A stretch of DNA of 64,000 nt from CAADGL01 sp964643885 (GTDB lineage: Bacteria; Planctomycetota; Phycisphaerae; UBA1845; Fen-1342): NCBI GenBank assembly GCA_964643885.1, contig CAZXUI010000008.1, positions 25,713-89,712 of the forward strand, in the 5' to 3' direction. Made by a program: the position numbers and the translations under genes. The stretch's first letter is position 1, and every line of letters starts with the position of its first letter. Shown one piece after another: positions 32,865-41,908 of this stretch. Below the pieces are notes generated by a model. It was given only the letters and a program-made list of their open reading frames with translations, did no database searches and was not told where the DNA came from.

Positions 32865-34328
32865 ATGGCGGAGCTGACGCGTTCGAGTGCTCGCGACCCG
32901 GGGGATTACCTGGCGGCCGGATTCGGAATCGCCGTGGCGATGTGGGGGATCGGCTACCTGACGCACCTGCCCGGGGCGCGGGTGCCGGGTGCGATCGTGC
33001 TGGCCCTGCTGGCGGCCTGCGTGCTGGCCGGCGGGTGGCTGGTAGGCCGATATTCCGCGCGGCGTGTGCGGGCGGGGCTCTACGCGGGCTTCACGGCCGG
33101 CGCGGTGAATCTGCTGGTGCTGGGCAGCCTGCTCTTTGATCCCGAGTCTGGCTCGATCCGCTCGCTGGCGTGGCTCTGGGTGCCGGTCTCGATCGTCGCG
33201 TGTGGGTTGGTCGCGGCGGGGGGGGCGGCGTTGGGGTGCGAGAGGGGATTCTCGCACCAGCTCACCGGGCGGAGTCGACCGGTCGGAGACCGGTCGTCCA
33301 GTGACCGGTCAGAGACCGGTCCCCCATTCCCCGAACAACCGATCCACGGCGTCGCGGCTCTGAGCCGCGCGGTGGGGGCGAATTGGCCCGCGGTCTTCGC
33401 GTTCGTGATGGTCGGGGCGACGCTCTTTCTGCTCTCCGTCGGAGGGACGGTAACGGGCTACGAGGCGGGGTTGGCCGTGCCCGATTGGCCGCGCTCGTTC
33501 GGCTACAACATGTTCCTCTACCCGCTGGCGCGGATGTCCGGCGGGATTTACTACGAGCACGCGCACCGGCTCTTCGGCTCGCTGGTCGGACTGACGACCC
33601 TGGCGGTGGCCGCGTACCTGCTGGCTGTCGAACGCCGCGGCTGGGTGAAGGGGCTGGCGGTCGGGCTGCTGGCGGCCGTGATCGTGCAGGGTGTCATCGG
33701 CGGGCTGCGCGTCACCGGGCGGTTCACGCTCAGCGACTCGCCGGAGCTGCTCTCGCCTTCGCTGAATCTGGCGATCCTGCACGGCGTGCTCGGGCAGATG
33801 ATTCTGGCCGGAATGGGGGCGCTGGCGGTGGTTCTCACGCGCACGTGGCACGAGCGGCGCGAACAGACCCGCACGCAGGCCGATCGGATCGACACGCTGT
33901 TCGGGGCTGTGTGCATCGCCGCCGTCCTCGTGCAGCTCGTTCTCGGCGCGTTGCTGCGCCACCTCGGTCACACGTGGGCGCTGCACCTGCATATCGGCTG
34001 GGCCGTGCTCGTGCTCGCCGTCGCGGCCGTCTTCGCCATTCGCGCCTGGGGCCTGCATGACGAGCGGTCGCCGCTGCCGACGCTCGGCGGGGCGCTGCTG
34101 ATCGTGTTGGGGTTGCAGCTTCTGCTCGGCTTCGGGGCTCTGTTTGCGACCAGCGAGAGCGGCATCGGGCCGCAGGCCGTGCAGGTGATCATCACTACGG
34201 CCCATCAGACGACCGGGGCGGCCGTGCTGATGCTGACGACTGCACTGTGGACGTATCATCTCGCCCGCCGCGCGGTGGCCGAGCCGCTGGCGAATGTAGA
34301 ATCCGCGATCGTCGACGCGTCGCGCTGA
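32865..34328 (+). CDS. ctaA: heme A synthase (CtaA/COX15) with an added N-terminal membrane domain
   Basis: A 487-residue protein. The C-terminal part (from about residue 180) is CtaA/COX15, which oxidises heme O to heme A. The paired heme-ligand His regions are YYEHAHRLFGSLVG, LNLAILHGVLGQ, ALHLHIGWAVLV and ITTAHQTTGAAV. VTGYEAGLAVPDWPRSFGYN is a family motif. The first about 125 residues add four helices not found in ordinary CtaA. The joining linker is encoded by a GACCGGTC repeat. ATG 32865 is preferred over GTG 32862, with GGGAAG upstream. Confidence 0.92.
   Translation: MAELTRSSARDPGDYLAAGFGIAVAMWGIGYLTHLPGARVPGAIVLALLAACVLAGGWLVGRYSARRVRAGLYAGFTAGAVNLLVLGSLLFDPESGSIRSLAWLWVPVSIVACGLVAAGGAALGCERGFSHQLTGRSRPVGDRSSSDRSETGPPFPEQPIHGVAALSRAVGANWPAVFAFVMVGATLFLLSVGGTVTGYEAGLAVPDWPRSFGYNMFLYPLARMSGGIYYEHAHRLFGSLVGLTTLAVAAYLLAVERRGWVKGLAVGLLAAVIVQGVIGGLRVTGRFTLSDSPELLSPSLNLAILHGVLGQMILAGMGALAVVLTRTWHERREQTRTQADRIDTLFGAVCIAAVLVQLVLGALLRHLGHTWALHLHIGWAVLVLAVAAVFAIRAWGLHDERSPLPTLGGALLIVLGLQLLLGFGALFATSESGIGPQAVQVIITTAHQTTGAAVLMLTTALWTYHLARRAVAEPLANVESAIVDASR
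33277..33321. repeat. two copies of a GACCGGTC-type palindromic repeat inside ctaA
   Basis: GACCGGTCGGAGACCGGTC at 33277-33295 and GACCGGTCAGAGACCGGTC at 33303-33321, 18 of 19 identical, 26 bases apart. Each is made of two GACCGGTC half-sites. They encode the linker between the extra N-terminal membrane domain and the CtaA domain and keep the frame open. Confidence 0.75.
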
Positions 34329-34366
34329 GCGACGCGTGGGCGGCGGCGTGTGGGAGGCAGTTCCGC

Positions 34367-35134
34367 GTGGATCGCTTGGCCAGAATGCTCAGCGAAATCG
34401 GCGTGCGGCGCGTCCGGGCCGGCGCGGAGGCGGCCGCTTCGTCCGCGCCTCGCCCCACGGCCGCGCCGCGGTTCGAACAACTGCTGCCCGGCTGCGAGTG
34501 GGGCGCCGCCGGCCGCGCTTGCTGGCTGATGAGCACGCCGGCCCAGCAGGTCCTGCCCGATCTGCGGCTCTCGCAACGCGAGCTGTCCGATGCGCTGGCC
34601 GCGCTCGGGGCCGAGCGCGGGCTGCTCCTGGATATCGAAACCGGCGGACTCGTCGCGGCGCCTGTCTTCCTGGTCGGCGTGATCCGCCTCGACCGCTGGC
34701 CGTTGCACATCGAGCAGTACCTCGCCCGCGACTATCCGCAGGAAGTCGCCCTTCTCGAAGCCGTCACCCACCTCGCCCGCGACCATGACGCCTGGGTCAC
34801 TTTCAACGGCAAGACCTTTGACGCCCGCTACCTGGCGGAACGGGCCGCCGTCCACCGCATGCCGCCCGCCTGGCCGAGCGTGCACGTGGACCTGCTGCAT
34901 CTCGCCCGCCGGCGTTGGCGCGGCCGCGTGCCGGACTGCAAACTGACGACGCTCGAGCAGCACATCCTCGGCCGCCGCCGCGTCGGAGACGTTCCCAGTG
35001 CGGATGTGCCGGCCCTGTTTCATCACTTTATCCGGACGGGGGCGGCCGGACCGCTCCGGCCGGTGATCGATCACAACCGCCACGACCTGGTGAGCTGCTG
35101 CGAGTTGCTGGTCCGGCTCGCCGCGGAGGCGTGA
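34367..35134 (+). CDS. YprB-like ribonuclease H-fold exonuclease
   Basis: A 255-residue protein with a DEDD-type exonuclease fold (COG3359, YprB group). Acidic motifs are LLLDIETGGL (ExoI), VTFNGKTFDARYL (ExoII region) and VIDHNRHDLVS (ExoIII, DxxxxD-like). Predicted to be a 3'-5' nuclease on DNA or RNA; no substrate is known with certainty. GTG 34367 was chosen because GGGAGG lies about 10 bases upstream. The gene follows ctaA by 38 bases but has no functional link to it that I can see. Confidence 0.8.
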   Translation: MDRLARMLSEIGVRRVRAGAEAAASSAPRPTAAPRFEQLLPGCEWGAAGRACWLMSTPAQQVLPDLRLSQRELSDALAALGAERGLLLDIETGGLVAAPVFLVGVIRLDRWPLHIEQYLARDYPQEVALLEAVTHLARDHDAWVTFNGKTFDARYLAERAAVHRMPPAWPSVHVDLLHLARRRWRGRVPDCKLTTLEQHILGRRRVGDVPSADVPALFHHFIRTGAAGPLRPVIDHNRHDLVSCCELLVRLAAEA

Positions 35135-35231
35135 GTGCCCGGTCGCGGGTCGGCGGCGCGGATTTCCCGGCGGGAGAGGCCCACCGCCGGCGTCCAGAGC
35201 AGTGGTCGGACCGGTCAGCGCCCGTCACCGT

Positions 35232-35261
35232 TTGCCGCGTCTCGCGGCCAGGAGCTATACT
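35232..35261 (+). promoter_or_regulatory. putative sigma-70-type promoter for the M28 peptidase gene
   Basis: TTGCCG at 35232-35237, an 18-base spacer and TATACT at 35256-35261. It predicts a leader of about 42 bases before ATG 35309. Confidence 0.55.
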
Positions 35262-35308
35262 CAGAGTTCTACGGGGTCTTCGGCACTTATTACGGTGGAA
35301 AACAGGTC

Positions 35309-37261
35309 ATGAACAAGCGATCGTGCAGCATGCTTCGGGTTCTCGCGCTCGCGGCCATCCTCGGCATCTCGCAACCGGACGGACTGGCCGCTGAGAAGGT
35401 CACCTTTTCGGCCGCCGCCTACGTCGACCACGTCAAGCGGCTGGCCGCCGACGAATGGGGCGGCCGTGGGCCGGGCCAGCCGGGGATCGAGCATGCGGCC
35501 GAGTACATCGCCGACGTGTTCAAGCAGGCGGGCCTGGAGCCGGCCGGCGCGGACGGCACGTATTTCCAGGAGTTCGAGGTCAACCGCGGCAAGCTGCTGG
35601 ATCGTGAAGCAGCGAAGTTCGTGGTCGAGGGAGTCGACGCGGAGTGGAAAGTCGGCGAGCAGTGGATTCCGTTTCCATTCTCCGCGGAGGGCGAGGTTGA
35701 GGGGCCGGTCGCGTTCGTGGGCTACGGCATCGAGGCTGACCGGCACGAGTACAACGACTACAAGGACTTCGATGCCCGCGGCAAGATCCTGCTGATGATG
35801 CGCTACGAGCCGAAGGCGGAGGATCCCGAGGCGGAGTTCGGCGGCTCCACGCCGTCGTCGTTCTCGATGTTTGTCCGCAAGGCCCGCTGGGCGGCCAACC
35901 ACGAAGCCAAGGCGGTCATCATCGTCAATCCGCCGAACCGCGACCCGGAGAAGGACGAGCTTTACGAATTCAGCGAGAGTGCCCGCGGCCAGACCTATGC
36001 CCTGCCGATGATCCACGTGAAGCGCGAGGTGGCCGAGGCGCTGCTCAAGAAGGCCGGCGCCCCGACGCTGGCGGAGCTGGCCGGGCAGATCGACGAGACG
36101 CGCAAGCCCGTCTCGCGCGATCTGGAGGGTGTTCAAGCCCGGATCGTCTCAGGAGTGTCGCAGCGGAAGATCACGACGCGGAACGTGCTGGGCATGCTCA
36201 AGGGAGACGGGTCGACCGACGAGGTGATCGTGATCGGTGCCCACTATGACCACCTGGGCACCAGCGGCGAGGGCGACAAGGCGGTCATCTACAACGGCGC
36301 GGACGACAACGCCAGCGGGACCGCCGGCGTGCTCGAGCTGGCCCGCGCCTACGGCCAGCAGCCGCGGCCGCGCCGCAACATCCTCTTCATGACCTTCAGC
36401 GCCGAGGAGATGGGGCTGCTCGGCAGCAAGCACTTCGTGGACAACCCGACGATCGATCTGTCGCGGATCAAGTTCATGATGAACCTCGACATGATCGGCC
36501 GCTACGATCCCGAGAAGTTCCAGATGCACGGGATCGAGACGAGCGAGGCATTCCCGGAGCTCGTCGCCAAGCATGCGGGCGAGGCGGCCGTGAACTATCG
36601 CCAGGCCAGCGACATGTTCGGCCGCAGCGACCACGCCTCCTTCTATCGCAAGGGCATCCCGGTGCTCTTCCCGTTCACGGGCCTGCATCCGCAGTATCAC
36701 CAGCCGGAAGACGACTGGGAGCTGATCAACGGCGAAGGCGCGACGCACGTGCTGGACTTGACCTATCGCATCACGCGCGAAGTGGCGGAGATGAGCGAGG
36801 GTCCGTCCTATCGCAGCCAGGAGGAGATTCGCGCGGCCGAGGAAGCGGCCAAGGCCGAGCAGGAGGCCAAGGACGCCGCGGCCAAGGCGGCCGAGGGCGG
36901 TGAGAAGGCGGCGGAGGGCGAGAAGAAGCCCGAGGCGCCGAAGTCTCCGCCGGCGGACGACGCCGCGCCGCGCATGCCGCGCGTGCGGCTGGGCATCATG
37001 CCGGACTACTCGGAAGGGGCCAATGGACTGCGGATCGAGTCGGTCGTCGAGGGCGGTGCGGCCGCCAAGGCCGGTTTGAAAGGCGGCGACGTGATCGTCA
37101 GGATCGGCGCGACGAAAGTCAGCGACATCCGCAGCTACATGGAGTCGCTGCTCGACGCCGAGCCGGGTGACGAAGTCGAGATCGTCGTCGAGCGCGACGG
37201 CAAGCCCGTGACGCTGAAGGTCAAGCTCGAGGCGCCGCCGCGCCGGCCGGGACAGGATTGA
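35309..37261 (+). CDS. secreted M28-family zinc aminopeptidase with PDZ domain
   Basis: A 650-residue exported peptidase. A signal peptide (MLRVLALAAILGISQPDGLAA) is followed by the peptidase with an inserted PA-like domain (about residues 120-270). The zinc ligands are in GAHYDHLGT, NGADDNASGTAG, FSAEEMGLLGS, MNLDMIGRYD and YHQPEDDW. A charged Ala/Glu/Lys linker (about 500-555) leads to a C-terminal PDZ domain (GLRIESVVEGGAAAKAGLKGGDVIVRI). It probably trims peptides in the periplasm, with the PDZ domain binding C-termini. ATG 35309 was chosen because it places the signal at the start. Confidence 0.92.
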   Translation: MNKRSCSMLRVLALAAILGISQPDGLAAEKVTFSAAAYVDHVKRLAADEWGGRGPGQPGIEHAAEYIADVFKQAGLEPAGADGTYFQEFEVNRGKLLDREAAKFVVEGVDAEWKVGEQWIPFPFSAEGEVEGPVAFVGYGIEADRHEYNDYKDFDARGKILLMMRYEPKAEDPEAEFGGSTPSSFSMFVRKARWAANHEAKAVIIVNPPNRDPEKDELYEFSESARGQTYALPMIHVKREVAEALLKKAGAPTLAELAGQIDETRKPVSRDLEGVQARIVSGVSQRKITTRNVLGMLKGDGSTDEVIVIGAHYDHLGTSGEGDKAVIYNGADDNASGTAGVLELARAYGQQPRPRRNILFMTFSAEEMGLLGSKHFVDNPTIDLSRIKFMMNLDMIGRYDPEKFQMHGIETSEAFPELVAKHAGEAAVNYRQASDMFGRSDHASFYRKGIPVLFPFTGLHPQYHQPEDDWELINGEGATHVLDLTYRITREVAEMSEGPSYRSQEEIRAAEEAAKAEQEAKDAAAKAAEGGEKAAEGEKKPEAPKSPPADDAAPRMPRVRLGIMPDYSEGANGLRIESVVEGGAAAKAGLKGGDVIVRIGATKVSDIRSYMESLLDAEPGDEVEIVVERDGKPVTLKVKLEAPPRRPGQD

Positions 37262-37371
37262 TCTCGACTCGAGTACTTGCACAGAACGAGATGACCCACG
37301 GCGGCGGCGCTGCGCGGAAGTTCGCCAGCGCCGCTGCGTTGCTTTCAGCGCGAGCGAGTTGCCGATTCTCG

Positions 37372-38709
37372 CTATGGACGCTCGATCGCGATCAGTTCAC
37401 TGCGTGTGACGAGGATCACGGTGCGGTCGCTCCAGATCACGCGCACAACGGCACTCTGGTCCGAAATGCCGGCGATCCGGCACGATTCGTCGGGCGGCCC
37501 CAATTGTCCGCCGGGCTGGCCGCGCCAGTGTTGCAGCCGCAGCTCGCCCTCGTCGGCCCGCACGGCCGCCAGGACCGTCAATCCGCCCGCGCCGGCCGCC
37601 GCGCTGCGGACGTGGAGCGAGTCCGCGGCGAATGTGGCCGCCGGTTCGGTGGCGCCGGGAAGGCAGACCCACAATCCGCCGCCGTGACGTGCCAACAGCC
37701 GCCGGCCGGCAGGCCGCAACTCGAGCCAGCTCATGCGGCCGGCCGCCTCGTCCGGGTGCGTCACCCGCGCCGGCTCGCCAAGCGACACCTCCATCTGCCA
37801 CAGCTCACCGTCATCCGTTCCGAACCACAGCACCGGCCGGGCGTCGGCGTCGCCCGCCCGCGTCGTGGCGATCGCACGGCCGACGATGCGCCGCCCACCG
37901 GGCACGGGCCAATCACTCCTCCCGCCGGCCGCATCCACCCGGAGCACGCGCTGCGGCCAGACGCAGATCAGCCGGCCCGCCGGCAGTCCGCTCCACAGCG
38001 GCCAGCTCTCGCCGAGGACGACGGGCTCGATCCGCGGCGCGGCCGGCACCGAGAGATCGAGAAATGCGGCATAGACGCGGCCGGATGAGCGGCCGAGCAG
38101 GGCGGCACTGTTCTGCTCGACGTGCAGCGTCGCGGCGGGCAGCGGGTCCACGCGGGTTCGCCAGAGCGGCCGGCCGTCCGCGTGTGTCAGCAGCGAGACC
38201 GCCCCGTCCGAACGAACGACGAGCACGCCGGTCTTGGCGGCGGCCGCGGCGACGATCCGCGTGACGAACTCCGGGTCGCCGGCCGGCCGCGTCGCCAGCG
38301 GGGGCGGATCTCCGGCCCGCCAGCGAAGCGGGTCGCCGTCTGCTCCGGGCTTCGCCGCGAGCGCGAAGACGGAGAAGCGGTCGTGGACATATGCGATGCC
38401 GTCGTGCGTGCCCACGAAGCGAACGCCGCGCGGCAGCCCCGCAGGCTGCGGCCAGCGCGGCCGGCCGGTCCGCGCGTCGATAAGCTGCGCCTGACCGTCT
38501 CGCGCGACCACCAGCAGCGCGCCGGCATCCGGCAACGGTTCGCACCAGTCGATCGCCTCGCGGAAGTCGAGCCGCCAGAGGACGGAGCAATCCTCGTCCG
38601 CCGACGGATCTGTCGACACCTGGCCTGCTTCACCGACGGGAGGATTCGAGCACGACGCGGGCGATATGGACATCGCCGCGACGGCCAGGCTCGCTAGCAG
38701 AGCGTTCAC
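37372..38709 (-). CDS. beta-propeller lipoprotein (PQQ-repeat-like)
   Basis: A 445-residue protein. The N-terminus is a short signal with a lipobox-like SPASC (Cys 20). Repeated units of the form DAGALLVVARDGQAQLIDARTGRP, AKTGVLVVRSDGAVSLLTHADGRPLW and GDADARPVLWFGTDDGELW suggest a beta-propeller of PQQ/WD-like blades without an obvious enzyme signature. It is expected in the periplasm or at the outer membrane. It is the last gene of the pdxJ operon; its ATG overlaps the glycerate kinase stop by 4 bases. The role is unknown. The 110-base gap to the convergent peptidase gene is empty. Confidence 0.7.
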   Translation of the reverse strand: MNALLASLAVAAMSISPASCSNPPVGEAGQVSTDPSADEDCSVLWRLDFREAIDWCEPLPDAGALLVVARDGQAQLIDARTGRPRWPQPAGLPRGVRFVGTHDGIAYVHDRFSVFALAAKPGADGDPLRWRAGDPPPLATRPAGDPEFVTRIVAAAAAKTGVLVVRSDGAVSLLTHADGRPLWRTRVDPLPAATLHVEQNSAALLGRSSGRVYAAFLDLSVPAAPRIEPVVLGESWPLWSGLPAGRLICVWPQRVLRVDAAGGRSDWPVPGGRRIVGRAIATTRAGDADARPVLWFGTDDGELWQMEVSLGEPARVTHPDEAAGRMSWLELRPAGRRLLARHGGGLWVCLPGATEPAATFAADSLHVRSAAAGAGGLTVLAAVRADEGELRLQHWRGQPGGQLGPPDESCRIAGISDQSAVVRVIWSDRTVILVTRSELIAIERP

Positions 38710-39848
38710 GATTCGATTCTATCGCGGGCCAGCTCGCAGGCCGCTCGCCGCAGGTTCGCCGCCGTCTCCGCCAGGGCGTCACGCAAGGGCCGGCCGGACG
38801 GTGAGACCACGACGACCCGCTTCAATCCGATCGCCCGCGCAAGCTCGTCGAGCGACGCGTATGGAGCCGGATCGGCCGCACCGACGAGCGCGACGACGGG
38901 CACGCCGCGTGACGCCGCCAGCCGGCACACGCCGCCGACGACCTTGTTCCCGACGCTCTGAGCGTCGAGCCGGCCTTCGCCCGTGATGCACAGATCGGCG
39001 CCGGCGAGCTTGCCCTTCAGGTCGACCGCCGACGCGATCTCGTCAAACCCGCGCACGAGCATCGCGCCGAGCGCTGCGGCCAGCCCGGCCGGCAAGCCCC
39101 CGGCCGCGCCGCCGCCTGCGATCTGCGAGACATCCCGCCCGGTGAAGACGGTCAGCGCCGCGGCCCAGTGCGCCAGTCCCCGTTCGAGCGAAAGGACGTC
39201 CTCAGGCGCCGCGCCCTTCTGCGGTCCGAAGACCGCCGCAGCCCCGCACGGGCCCAGCAGGGGATTGTCGACATCGGTCAGGATGCGGATCGCGGCCGGA
39301 TACGCGGTGGCCGGTGCGCGCATGCCCGCGATCTCGATCAGGCTCGCGCCGCGGGCCGGTGCGGCGAGCACACCTCCACCGCGCGTCAGGAATTGCCAGC
39401 CAAGTGCCTGAAGGCAGCCGACCCCGCCATCGACCGTTGCCGATCCGCCGACGCACAGCAGGATCTCGCGGCAGTCGCCGTCGGCCGCGGCCCTCAGAAG
39501 CTGCCCCGTGCCGAAGCTCGTGCTGCGGGTCGCGCTGCGTTCCTGCTCGGCCAGCAGTGCCAGACCCGACGCCTCCGCCAGCTCGACGATCGCTCGTCTG
39601 CCGGCCGCGTCGTGCCACCAGCTCGCGTGACGCGGCCGCCCGAGCGGATCGAGCACGCGGGCGGTCCGCGGCGTCGCCCCGATCGCCCGGGCGAGCAATC
39701 GCCCGGAGCCCTCTCCGCCGTCGGCCAGCGGCAGGCCAGCCACGTCCGCCGCGGGAAGCGCGTCGCGCAGGCCGGCTGCGATCGCCTCGGCCGCGGCTTC
39801 GGCCGGGAGCGCATCCTTGAACTTGTCCGGCGCGACGAGGAATCTCAC
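38706..39848 (-). CDS. glycerate kinase (GlxK/GarK type)
   Basis: A 380-residue kinase of the type I glycerate kinase family, which phosphorylates D-glycerate, usually to 2-phosphoglycerate. Family motifs are FLVAPDKFKDALPA at the start, GLPLADGGEGSG, ILLCVGGSATVDGGVG, LTDVDNPLLGPCGAAAVFGPQKGA and LCITGEGRLDAQS. Translation starts at GTG 39848, whose GTGA overlaps the lpxA stop by 4 bases; a longer open frame upstream is a shadow of lpxA. It sits fourth in the pdxJ operon. Glycerate metabolism has no obvious link to lpxA. Confidence 0.92.
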   Translation of the reverse strand: MRFLVAPDKFKDALPAEAAAEAIAAGLRDALPAADVAGLPLADGGEGSGRLLARAIGATPRTARVLDPLGRPRHASWWHDAAGRRAIVELAEASGLALLAEQERSATRSTSFGTGQLLRAAADGDCREILLCVGGSATVDGGVGCLQALGWQFLTRGGGVLAAPARGASLIEIAGMRAPATAYPAAIRILTDVDNPLLGPCGAAAVFGPQKGAAPEDVLSLERGLAHWAAALTVFTGRDVSQIAGGGAAGGLPAGLAAALGAMLVRGFDEIASAVDLKGKLAGADLCITGEGRLDAQSVGNKVVGGVCRLAASRGVPVVALVGAADPAPYASLDELARAIGLKRVVVVSPSGRPLRDALAETAANLRRAACELARDRIES

Positions 39849-40654
39849 ATGGTCACATCGGGTTCGTTGTCCGCGACGGCGAGCTTGCGCAGGCGGAGGA
39901 AGCCGCGTTTCGACGGGGCGCGGAGGAAGTCGACCATCCGCCGGCCAGCGGGCGTGCGGCCCAGCTCGAGCACCTGCGCGATGGCTCGCGACCACGGTTG
40001 TCCGCTGCGATAGAGCGTGCGGTAGATGCTGCGGATTTCGGCCCGCTCCTCGGCGGTGAGGCTGGCACGGCGCATGCCGACCAGATTGACGCCGATCGGG
40101 CCGTCCGGGCTCGTCAGCAGGAAGGGGCAGAGGTCCTGCGTCACGCGCGTCAGCGCCGCGACCATGCACAGCTCGCCGATGCGGACGAACTGGTGCGCGC
40201 CGACCATCGCGCTGATGAACGTGCGATCTCCCACCTGGACCCACCCGCCGAGCGCTGCGCCGTTGGCCAGCTTCACCTCGTCGCCCAGCTCGCAGTTGTG
40301 CCCGACATGCGCGCAGGCCATCAGGTAGCAGTTGCGGCCGACGACGGTGGTCGATTCCGGCGGCGTGCCGCGGTGAATGCTGGCCTGCTCGCGGATGATC
40401 GTGCCGTCCCCGACCGTGGCGTAGCTCGGCGTCTGATTCCACGCCAGGTCCTGCGGATGGTGCCCGACGACCGCGAAGGGGTGCACCTGCACGCCGCGGC
40501 CGAGCGTCGTGCCGCTGGCGATGAAGGCATGGTGCCAGATCTGGCACTCGGGGCCGATTATCGTGCCGGGCTGAACGACGGCGAAGGCTTCGATCTGGGC
40601 GGTGGGGTGCACTTCCGCTCGGCGGTCGACAATGGCAGTCGGGTGAATCGGCAT
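39845..40654 (-). CDS. lpxA: acyl-ACP--UDP-N-acetylglucosamine O-acyltransferase
   Basis: A 269-residue left-handed beta-helix protein that adds the first hydroxyacyl chain to UDP-GlcNAc in lipid A synthesis. Hexapeptide repeats run from IHPTAIVDRRAEVHPTAQI to about residue 185, then a helical C-terminal domain. The catalytic His lies in MACAHVGHNC. The N-terminus IHPTAIVD and the motif GVNLVGMRR are strongly LpxA-like. Its presence points to a lipid A-containing outer membrane. It starts 12 bases after the amidohydrolase gene. Confidence 0.94.
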   Translation of the reverse strand: MPIHPTAIVDRRAEVHPTAQIEAFAVVQPGTIIGPECQIWHHAFIASGTTLGRGVQVHPFAVVGHHPQDLAWNQTPSYATVGDGTIIREQASIHRGTPPESTTVVGRNCYLMACAHVGHNCELGDEVKLANGAALGGWVQVGDRTFISAMVGAHQFVRIGELCMVAALTRVTQDLCPFLLTSPDGPIGVNLVGMRRASLTAEERAEIRSIYRTLYRSGQPWSRAIAQVLELGRTPAGRRMVDFLRAPSKRGFLRLRKLAVADNEPDVTM

Positions 40655-40666
40655 GCGCGCTTCGCT

Positions 40667-41908
40667 CTACTTTCTGTCCGTTGAGGGTGACGTAACCGTG
40701 TGGACCGGCGCTGCGGCATGCAGCACGCACGCCGGCCGCGGGCGCAGCCGCACGAGCTCGGCCACCTCCTCGCACGGCCAGACGGCCAGGTGCGCCGCCG
40801 CGCCGGGCGCGATCTCGTACGGCCGGCCGAGGACAATCTGCCCCGCCAGGCCGCAAACCATGTCCAGCGCGCGCCGGATCAGCGGCGGCGAGCTGAGATG
40901 GTCCGCGTGCACCAGCAGGAACGCCTGGTCGAGCATGCAGCCGTTGCCGAGCGGGTAGAACGGATCGCGGATGCAGTCCTGCCCGGCCGCGCAGCGCACG
41001 CCGCGGGCCAGGAGCTGCCGCACGCGCGTCAGCCCGCGCCGCTTCGGGTAGTCATCGAAGCGGCCCTGAAGGTGCAGATTCACGCCTGGATTGCAGACGA
41101 CGTTGATCTGCGCCTCGGCCAGCATGTCGATGACGCGCGCGGCGTGCGGGTCGGGATAGCTCGCCAGCGCGCAGACGTGCGAGGCCGTCACGCGGCCCTG
41201 CCAGCCGCGCTCGATGGTCAGCGAGGCGAGCTCCTCCGTGCAGCGGCTGTAGGGATCGTCAGTCTCGTCGATATGCACGTCGATGTCGGCGTCGAGCTCG
41301 GCCGCAAGGTCGAAGACGAGCTCGAGATGCCGGATCGACTCGCGGTGCGTCCGCTCGATATGCGGAATCCCGCCGACGAGATTCACGCCGCTGCGAACGG
41401 CCTGGCGGACCAGGTCGACCGCGCCGGGGTCGCGCACGAGCCCGTCCTGCGGAAAGGCGACGAGCTGTATCTCGCAGATGCCCTGTGCCGCCTGACGCGC
41501 GGCGAGCACGCCCTCGCACAGCCGCATCCCCGCGCTGCCGGCCACGTCCACGTGGCTGCGGATCAGGCCCGTGCCGAAGCCGACCTGGTCGTGAATCGCC
41601 CGCAGGGCCCGCTCGCGCGTGTTCTCCGCCGAGATGTCCGCCTTGGCCGCCGACCATAACCCGATCGCCTCCAGCAGCGTGCCCGAGTGGTTCGGCGGCA
41701 CCAGCTCCAGCGAATAGGCCAGGTCCAGGTGCAGGTGCGGATCGACCAGCGCGGGCGTGACCAGCCCGCCGGCCGCATCCAGGTCGGCCCCGCCGGCCGC
41801 GGCGATGCGCTGCGGCTGCGGCGCGACCGACCGAATCGCCGCCCCGTCGAGCTCGATGCTCCACAGGCCCGGCTGATCCAGCAGGCGTGCGTTGACGATC
41901 CGCTTCAT
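40667..41908 (-). CDS. cytosine deaminase-like amidohydrolase
   Basis: A 413-residue metal-dependent hydrolase of the CodA branch, which deaminates cytosine or related N-heterocycles. Metal ligands are HLHLD (58-62), the His of HIDETDD (212-215, with the catalytic Glu), SH (243-244) and Asp311 in AGQDCIRDPFYPLG, the counterpart of the HDD-DPWYPLG segment of E. coli CodA. The first and last parts form the small beta-sandwich. Its ATG directly follows the pdxJ stop. The true substrate is not certain, because the family is broad. Confidence 0.85.
   Translation of the reverse strand: MKRIVNARLLDQPGLWSIELDGAAIRSVAPQPQRIAAAGGADLDAAGGLVTPALVDPHLHLDLAYSLELVPPNHSGTLLEAIGLWSAAKADISAENTRERALRAIHDQVGFGTGLIRSHVDVAGSAGMRLCEGVLAARQAAQGICEIQLVAFPQDGLVRDPGAVDLVRQAVRSGVNLVGGIPHIERTHRESIRHLELVFDLAAELDADIDVHIDETDDPYSRCTEELASLTIERGWQGRVTASHVCALASYPDPHAARVIDMLAEAQINVVCNPGVNLHLQGRFDDYPKRRGLTRVRQLLARGVRCAAGQDCIRDPFYPLGNGCMLDQAFLLVHADHLSSPPLIRRALDMVCGLAGQIVLGRPYEIAPGAAAHLAVWPCEEVAELVRLRPRPACVLHAAAPVHTVTSPSTDRK

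Noticed and set aside
38706..40856. 716-residue frame as a fusion upstream of glycerate kinase
   Set aside because: The part above 39848 is the wrong frame of lpxA; the GTGA overlap gives a natural start for the kinase.
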